NCBI RefSeq assembly: GCF_036669915.1
Contig: NC_089319.1
Span: 9,869,580-9,933,579, forward strand
Reading direction: 5' to 3'
Source: Pocillopora verrucosa
Taxonomy: Eukaryota > Cnidaria > Anthozoa > Scleractinia > Pocilloporidae
Length of the DNA stretch: 64,000 bases
Numbering within the stretch: the stretch's first letter is position 1; each line of letters opens with the position of its first letter. Shown here one piece after another: positions 58,081 through 64,000 of the stretch. The translations under genes were made by a program, and so were the position numbers. The notes under the pieces were generated by a model. The model ran no database searches. It was given only the letters and a program-made list of their open reading frames with translations, and was not told the origin of the DNA.

Positions 58081-58983
58081 CTATGCAACTTCAGTCAAGG
58101 AGCCTCTTGGCTCGTCGGTTTGAAGTGCCTCTTCGTACGTTGGAGGGAGATCAAACGAAAGGGTGCTGTAGGGAGGTGGTGACGGTGGTAATTCTTCAAC
58201 CAAATCATGAATCGCCGTGCTCTCAGTTCGCTCACTAGAATATTCAGGGGGTGGTATAGCCAGCCCTGCTTCGCAAGAGTGACAGTCTTCTAAACTAAAC
58301 GCGCTATTTTCTATAGCTGTGGAACGTAACTCTGTAGTTCCAGATCTAGAGCGCGGATGATGAGAGGACCGTCGCCTCCCGCGATTACTTCGCCTTCTCG
58401 ACCGCCGACGTTGTCGATCGGCTCTTTGTCTAGCGTACCTGCTTTCTCGAACAAAACAACAACACAGTATTAAAAGGAAAATTGATCCGGTCAATATAGC
58501 AGCGGAAAGGAATCCCGCCTTTGTTAACATGACGTTTGAGGTGCTTTCGCAGTTTCCGTTACTGCAGTGTTCTCCGTCCAAGCATTCCCTTGAATTTCTG
58601 CAAGGTAAACGGCGATTTGGTCCCGAAGGTGAAGTTAAGGTTGAAGTTGATGTAAAGCATGCTGTGGAACATCTCATGTCTCGGCAACACAGAGAATAGT
58701 TCTGGCGTCTATCATGGCAATCGCCGTCGACAAAACAACGTTTGACAGTTGCGCTAGAGTTCTGAGTCGGCACACAACGAGAATGTTGGCAACTTTCTCC
58801 TTTATGACACGTTTTGTCTGTCAAACACCAACAATTACTTTCCGCACGGCAGTCTGTCACACAGCAAATCTTCCCTTCCGTACAGTCGGCGCGTTTTGAA
58901 CATTTCGAGCAAGAAATTTCCACGAAAAAACTAACAGAAAGAACCAGTATCAAATTAAGTCCATAAAGTTTCTTCTTCGCCAT
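58081..58983 (-). CDS. Cys-rich type I membrane protein with three PPxY motifs
   Basis: Single-exon frame of 300 aa. It has a signal peptide at 1-24 (YGLNLILVLSVSFFVEI). The ectodomain has three Cys-rich segments (25-70, 83-109, 128-145) built on C-x(4-6)-C-x2-G-x2-C or CC patterns, such as CTEGKICC and CLDGEHCSNGNC. The membrane span is about 157-177, followed by CCCF. A very basic run (189-214, RRRSRRRSNRGRRR) comes next. The C-terminal tail has PPEY (245-248), PPPY (269-272) and PPTY (280-283). PPxY motifs bind WW domains, for example of NEDD4-type ubiquitin ligases. The plan of short Cys-rich ectodomain, membrane span and PPxY tail is that of Shisa/WBP1-like adaptors, but the cysteine pattern is not diagnostic. 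It is the first of three neighbouring relatives. Confidence 0.85.
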   Translation of the reverse strand: MAKKKLYGLNLILVLSVSFFVEISCSKCSKRADCTEGKICCVTDCRAESNCWCLTDKTCHKGESCQHSRCVPTQNSSATVKRCFVDGDCHDRRQNYSLCCRDMRCSTACFTSTSTLTSPSGPNRRLPCRNSRECLDGEHCSNGNCESTSNVMLTKAGFLSAAILTGSIFLLILCCCFVRESRYARQRADRQRRRSRRRSNRGRRRSSHHPRSRSGTTELRSTAIENSAFSLEDCHSCEAGLAIPPPEYSSERTESTAIHDLVEELPPSPPPYSTLSFDLPPTYEEALQTDEPRGSLTEVA

Positions 58984-59911
58984 TGACAGTTAAAAAAAGA
59001 ATCTTCTGCAAATCAGCACAATAGATGGAGCAAAAAAATTTCAGCCACGCGAGGGTTCAAATTTCATCTTGTTTACCTGAAATTGATCTTTGGCTTTCTT
59101 CCACAGTGGAGATAGCATGACTAGATCGGTGCACGCTCACGAAAATAGACGGAAAGCAGGCGTTTGTTATGAATATCAACAGATTTTGCTTTGGTGTAAC
59201 GCGAGCCTTGTTTTTACGAAAAAACAATGCTGATTATGGACGTTTTCTGAAATAAACGTCACGGCTCGGAAATGGCACGCGATCGCAATTACCAGTTTCC
59301 CAGGGAGTCTGTGAGCTGAATTAAGTATGAAAATGAGGTAAATCGGAGTTAAAAAAAACGAAGATAGTTCATCTATAACTGTTAAAACGATTAATTTTAC
59401 GACATTTTTTAAATTGCCTAGTCATAGAGACTCTGACCTCAGTCATGGACTTTGCACCACCCATGTTTTTGTGTTTCATCGTTGCGTGACCGTACAGTTT
59501 GCTAACAGCAGTCATGGTTAATAAGTCTACCTTTATAATTTATTGTAATTTACCACCACCAGGTGAGCGGGTAATATAATTTTTGTAGCATGAGGCCCTG
59601 AAATCACGCTCCATGTAACAAAAATACTGCCTTTTATTTTCTCTCTTCTCTCTGTATAAAAATCTAAGTAAAACAAGACCTTGCCGGCATCGGGCAGGTC
59701 ACGCTCAACAATTATTCCATTCATTCTGAAGAAGGCAGTCTGCAAGCAGACTGTTGCATAACATCCATCGATGAAACATCAGTTTATTCCTAAGGCATTT
59801 AAGTTTGAATAGTCTAATGTAAACAACTGCAAACTAAAATGCGTTTAAAAACTATAAATATATATACATTTCTCCCTGGCGCTTGGGCTGAAACCCATAA
59901 AATGCGTCATT
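58984..59911. other. Spacer between Cys-rich genes 1 and 2
   Basis: Contains the 5' flank of the gene at 58081 and the 3' flank of the gene at 59912. No other supported frame. A 70-codon minus-strand frame (59533-59745) shows no features. Confidence 0.5.
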
Positions 59912-60649
59912 TTATCTTGGTGTTTCATTGTTTTCCTCATGTCCGTCTAAGTGTCTCTCAAATTTCATTGAACTACACGATGGAGGAAAAAGTGGTTGCT
60001 GAGTAGCTGTAATTCCCTCTATCTCAATAACAGCCGCACTATTACAAGCTGCCGTTGCAGTGTTAATTTCCGCTCGATGAGATGCTCCATTTGTCTTTGC
60101 ACCCTCTGTATTGACTACCCTTCGACCGCCTCGAGGCAAGAGTAATTGCCGCTTGACTTTCCTTTCCCGCAAGAAATATAGAATTGAAATAATTGTCGCT
60201 ACTACTCCAAAAACGATTATAGTTATGATAAGTCCCCTGTTTCCCTTTCGTTTTCCTGTAGATTCGAGATTGTCGACGAGAACACATTTTCCTTCTTGAC
60301 AGGCTTCACTTCCTACGCAATTACCATCCGAAACACAGTTCTGGTTGTTCTTGTTGTTGTAACTATTCGATACATAAGGAGGTGTATACGGTTTTTCAGT
60401 GGAGACGATGTCAGTAAGAGAGTAAAATGTAGTCTTGGTGGGCTGTGTTGGTCGACCACAAAGCGAATCTATACATTCCTCGCCACCAGAACAATTCGCG
60501 TCTTCCGAACACAGTCGTGGGCACTGAACATCCCAAAAGCAATATCCTGAGCAACATATGCCATTCACGCATTGTGAATTATCGCGGCAGGCCACACAGA
60601 TACCGCAAAAGATCAACACTAGACCAAGCAAGAGCGACCAAGCGTTCAT
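59912..60649 (-). CDS. Cys-rich type I membrane protein, second family member
   Basis: 245 aa when started at the ATG at 60647-60649, which gives a clean signal peptide (MNAWSLLLGLVLIFCGICVA) right before the first Cys. The open frame extends 90 codons further upstream, but those residues show no domain and would bury the signal. The ectodomain has CVNGICCSGYC, CSEDANCSGGEECIDSLC and, after a Thr/Tyr/Asn-rich linker, CVSDGNCVGSEACQEGKC. The membrane span is about 139-161 (LIITIIVFGVVATIISILYF). The tail is basic, then Ala/Thr-rich. It has PPSC (222-225) where the neighbours have PPxY, so WW binding through a canonical motif is not expected. Confidence 0.82.
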   Translation of the reverse strand: MNAWSLLLGLVLIFCGICVACRDNSQCVNGICCSGYCFWDVQCPRLCSEDANCSGGEECIDSLCGRPTQPTKTTFYSLTDIVSTEKPYTPPYVSNSYNNKNNQNCVSDGNCVGSEACQEGKCVLVDNLESTGKRKGNRGLIITIIVFGVVATIISILYFLRERKVKRQLLLPRGGRRVVNTEGAKTNGASHRAEINTATAACNSAAVIEIEGITATQQPLFPPSCSSMKFERHLDGHEENNETPR

Positions 60650-61436
60650 TTCTAACCAGACAGGTCTTTTGGGATCGAAAACAAATCTAGAACTGATAAA
60701 CAGTGATTGAATTCCCAATTCCCTAAATTCCCAGAAAACTAACAGTGCAGTCAGATTCTCGGAAACACAGGAAGTGAATGTTAACTGCAGTTCAACGTCA
60801 CCGGAAGCAACTCTTGAACTTAAAGTTTTCCTTGCTGCACAGTGGTTTCTCCAAACAGTTAATTTTAAATATGATTTAAACAGAAAGGCGATAAGGAGAG
60901 AGGGAATGATCAATGCCAAATTCTTAAAACTGGGTATATGAGAATGTATCGCAGACGGTGTGAAGTGGATTTAGATCTTACGATTGATCTCGAGTTGAGT
61001 TGAGGCAAAAAAAGTTTCCAAGAAAATAACGAGGTGTTTCCTGAAGGGATTAATCTCTTCCAAGCCAGTGCCGCGCTAAAGCAAAACTAGGTTGAGGTGC
61101 AGAGGCCCGAAACCAGACTAGTCAGCAATGATAAATAGCGACGCAGAGAACAAGAGCACAGTTGGTAAGGTCTTAAAATGCATGTGAACCCCTTTGTCAG
61201 AAATAAACGTTAATAAATTGAAAGACAAAGTATGGACCCGCCCCCGCCCCCCCCCCCCCCCGAGAGAACCATTTACCATGTCACAAAGGGTTCAACGTCT
61301 ATAGAAAATACATTTTTCACAGCCTCCATAACTCGAAAGGTTCTTAACTTTGGGTGTGTTTTTGTTAAATTAACGCACATAATTTTCCCACGTATCTCCG
61401 CATGGTATGCGGTAAAGGGAAAAAATTTAGTTATCG

Positions 61437-61472
<36 letters not shown>

Positions 61473-62406
61473 GGAAATCAAAATTTTTCTTAAGACGGGC
61501 AAAACAGGATTGTGTCAGATTGGCAATTGGTAAATAGTGATTTGATTGTATTAAAGAGTGATCTTGTATTAAAAATTATCTCTTGACTGGCAGAAGGGAG
61601 GGGACCAATCCTACCGTGAAACTGTGCCATAAAATAGAACGGGACCGTCCCTAGTCTGCCACTACGTTCGAATTCACCAGGAATTCAAACGGCAAAGGAA
61701 AAGAAAATTATTAACAACAAAGAAATTATTAAGGTTGTCCAAAGCTTTAAAAGTACTGAATAATTCATCGTTCTCCATCACCATGTCTATTTCCGTGACA
61801 GAACTGAACACTAATGAAATTATTAACTCGTTTATATCGGAATCTTCGCTGATATTTCACACCCTGGTGTACCGCACATCCGGGCATGAGTACTTAGATT
61901 ACCTTAATCTAGTTCTTGTCAAACCATGTTTTTGAAAGGAAAGTTGATGCTTTTCCCTTAAGCCAAGAGATATGTTGTTTACACGTTTACAGTGGATCAG
62001 GTCTGTTGCTTGCTTACAGTCTCTGATATTTTTGATATCATTAAGCGCCTTCGAACATTAGACTACTGGCGCTAAATAAATAACTCCCTTTTCTGTCTTA
62101 AATCGGCAGATGCTACTTAACTCCAGACAAACATAGAAGGCAGCACAATATCTTAAATACTGGCAAGTTCACACTGCATATTTAACTAGTAAGGTTACAA
62201 CGAAGAAAGACCGCAACAATCGGTTTCAAGTGATGCACTATATGTCACAGGCTGTTCTATGGCAACAACTTAAACCGCAACTGGAGGCACAAAAGTTGTC
62301 AACGGTTTGTACACTAAGGCACGACGAAGAAATACTGCACATTACTCCGACTTGTCAGTTTTTTGTCTTCCCCTTGTCACTCTTCCATCCTTAAGTAGCT
62401 GTTACA
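60650..62406. other. Spacer between Cys-rich genes 2 and 3
   Basis: Upstream frame continuation and promoter of the gene at 59912, a poly-C run (about 61244-61261) and an ATCA microsatellite (61436-61471). No further gene seen. Confidence 0.5.
61436..61471. repeat. (ATCA)n microsatellite
   Basis: Nine perfect tandem ATCA/CAAT units. Confidence 0.95.
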
Positions 62407-63075
62407 TTAACTGTAACGATTCTTCATTACGTCTTCATAAGACGGCGGAGCCTGCGATGGGAGTTTCCCATCACTTGACATGTCATAAGGGGGGAGGGGT
62501 GGTGCACGTGGTAGAGGGTAGTGGGGTTGTAGCGAATGTATCACGGATGGCATTTCTGTTGACTGCTCGTGATGATCTTGAGCCCCTTCGTTCATTCTAG
62601 TTCGAATCAACCGGATCTTATGGTTTGCGAAGCACACACCAATCACCAAAAGTATTACAACGACTGCTGGAATAATAAAAGGCAACAGAGAAACGACCAG
62701 AGTTCGTGTATTTCCCGATTTTGGCACATCTGTGTCGTCATTTTCTTTTCTCATTTCCTTGCACTTTCCATCGACGCAAATTTCCGTCACTGGATCGCAT
62801 TCATAACTGTGATGACATTGCTTAGGTGGCAAGGTGTCCGTTGTGCACTTGTTACTGAAGCAGTTTTCTTGCTTTGAAATGTCGCAGTCATCATTTTTAA
62901 AGCAGTTGTTCCCACAATATTTCCTGAGGGAGCATTTATCAAAGCAACACTTCCTTCCCCCAGAAAGATAACAGTCATTGTCTTCAGAGCATGGAGTAGC
63001 GATAGAAATCGAGGCTCTAGATGCGACGACGACTATGAAAAATTTGATAAAAGCAGCCGAAGACATGAAAATCAA
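62407..63075 (-). CDS. Cys-rich type I membrane protein, third family member
   Basis: Single-exon frame of 222 aa. The signal peptide starts at M1 or M4 (AFIKFFIVVVASRASISIA). The ectodomain has CSEDNDC, GGRKCCFDKC, CGNNCFKNDDC, NCFSNKC and CHHSYECDPVTEICVDGKC. The membrane span is about 125-150 (LVVSLLPFIIPAVVVILLVI). The tail is Pro-rich with LPPY (194-197, a variant) and PPSY (210-213) directly followed by EDV, like the PPTYEEA of the first gene. It is therefore likely a WW-domain-binding membrane adaptor. It shares strand, single-exon structure and layout with 58081-58983 and 59912-60649, so the three probably arose by local duplication. Confidence 0.85.
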   Translation of the reverse strand: MIFMSSAAFIKFFIVVVASRASISIATPCSEDNDCYLSGGRKCCFDKCSLRKYCGNNCFKNDDCDISKQENCFSNKCTTDTLPPKQCHHSYECDPVTEICVDGKCKEMRKENDDTDVPKSGNTRTLVVSLLPFIIPAVVVILLVIGVCFANHKIRLIRTRMNEGAQDHHEQSTEMPSVIHSLQPHYPLPRAPPLPPYDMSSDGKLPSQAPPSYEDVMKNRYS

Positions 63076-64000
63076 GGAAACTTCCTAAATTCTGAGAATT
63101 TAATATATCGTGACCGATATCGCTCCCGGTATGCAGCGCTCCTCCAGCACGCGGCAGTACATAAACTCTTATGAATTCGTATTCGTTCGTTGTATGTTAA
63201 TGATATTGTCACTAAATGCTAATAAGAAGAACAATTAGCAACGCTTGAGAACATTTATTCAATCAACCAATGCTGCAAAGGGTAATGATTTTCGTCGGGC
63301 GGTAGGGACGTGACTGAAAAGCCGGCGAAAGGACATTAACTACTGAAGTCAGCGCTAGACTGAAAGTTCCCTTTATCAAAAGATCAGATACCGTGAACAT
63401 ACGTGTGGCTCTATAAGAACATCCTCAACTGATACACTGATGTTTACGCTAACATGTTCAGCCGTTTTCGGGGAATAGAGGAGCGAGGGGGGAAGGTTGG
63501 AGATCATCATTTGTTCTGTGGATCCGCCTGACTGCGAGGTGACCGTGAGGGTGGGGGAGAGGACTGGTGGATTTGAAATATTTCATACTCATGACCCTGA
63601 TCTTGACTGTAATTTTAAAACTGTAATACCATTTTCTTCTTTTCTTTTCTTTCCTTCTTTTTTTTTCTTTCTTTTTTTTTTTTTTTTTTTTACCCACAAC
63701 CCGCACCCGCCATCAACGACCTCTACCGACGACTCACGACATTAAACTACACTTGCCTCTGTTGACAACTGAATATTTTTTTATTTAGTTACTTGTTTTC
63801 ACACTAATTTGCCAACAGAGACACTTTACTTTTGAAAGAGAGACAAAGATAATTCATATTTTTAAAATTTAATTCATAAATGGCATCGCGAATTTGCATA
63901 TGCTTACAATTATGAGGTATGAACACTTTCAAAGAAAATGTGATAACCTCGGGTTTGCAAACCTGCTATGATCTTTGATGATACTGGCTTGGTAGCTTTT
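63076..64000. other. Right-end non-coding region
   Basis: 5' flank of the gene at 62407 and a long polypyrimidine tract (63626-63691, T/C-rich on plus). No gene recognised up to the window end. Confidence 0.5.

Noticed and set aside
60650..60919. Longer start (ATG at 60917-60919) for the second Cys-rich gene
   Set aside because: The extra 90 residues have no recognisable domain, and the internal Met gives a perfect signal peptide directly before the first Cys. It is most likely upstream DNA that happens to be open.
63458..63745. 82-codon frames on both strands at the right end
   Set aside because: They are produced by the polypyrimidine tract (Lys/Arg runs on one strand, Phe/Ser runs on the other).

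Overview
The window is animal nuclear DNA: AT-rich, with multi-exon genes bounded by GT-AG introns, many short interspersed repeats, and recognisable animal orthologues (PIH1D1, CSTPP1). The repeat types (a Penelope-like element, a PIF/Harbinger remnant, tRNA-derived SINEs, and many roughly 200 bp elements ending in TTAACCCTTT) and the SEA/mucin-type surface genes suggest an anthozoan cnidarian, probably a stony coral. That placement is an inference. All gene models were built by hand from reading frames and splice signals; no search was run.

Left third (1-24604): a direct tandem segmental duplication. Unit 1 (1-10896) and unit 2 (about 12831-24604) each carry, on the minus strand, a gene with two SEA-like domains, one membrane span and a tail (7227-10192 and 18241-23902), plus a Ser/Thr-rich single-pass gene (1-1930, cut by the window edge, and 12272-14319). 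Unit 1 also holds the last exons of an unrecognised plus-strand gene (627-4843), of which unit 2 keeps only the final exon. Two Penelope-like insertions (16169-16716 and 20721-23373) occur only in unit 2. Unit 1 preserves both empty target sites. Homology between the units stops at a Harbinger remnant (24605-25289).

Middle (25290-43701): repeat-rich DNA with a SINE, a large fold-back element and a local 1.2 kb tandem duplication, then an orphan signal-peptide exon (28793-28868) and a large plus-strand mucin-like gene (34318-43701, 1969 aa predicted). The mucin has a huge Ser/Thr-rich ectodomain of 33-residue repeats, two SEA-like domains, a membrane span and a short tail. It shares an exon plan with the duplicated genes on the left: a signal-peptide exon ending in phase 1, one exon for the whole ectodomain plus membrane span ending in phase 0, and a separate tail exon.

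Right part (45830-56213): a head-to-head pair of housekeeping or ciliary genes, CSTPP1 (minus, 10 exons, 305 aa) and PIH1D1 (plus, 5 exons, 291 aa), separated by 173 bp. Their introns are full of MITEs, SINEs and a 19 bp minisatellite.

Right end (58081-63075): three single-exon minus-strand genes for small type I membrane proteins with Cys-rich ectodomains. Two of them have cytoplasmic PPxY motifs. They look like a local family of transmembrane adaptors similar in plan to Shisa/WBP1-type proteins. They and the SEA/mucin family are the least described parts of the window.
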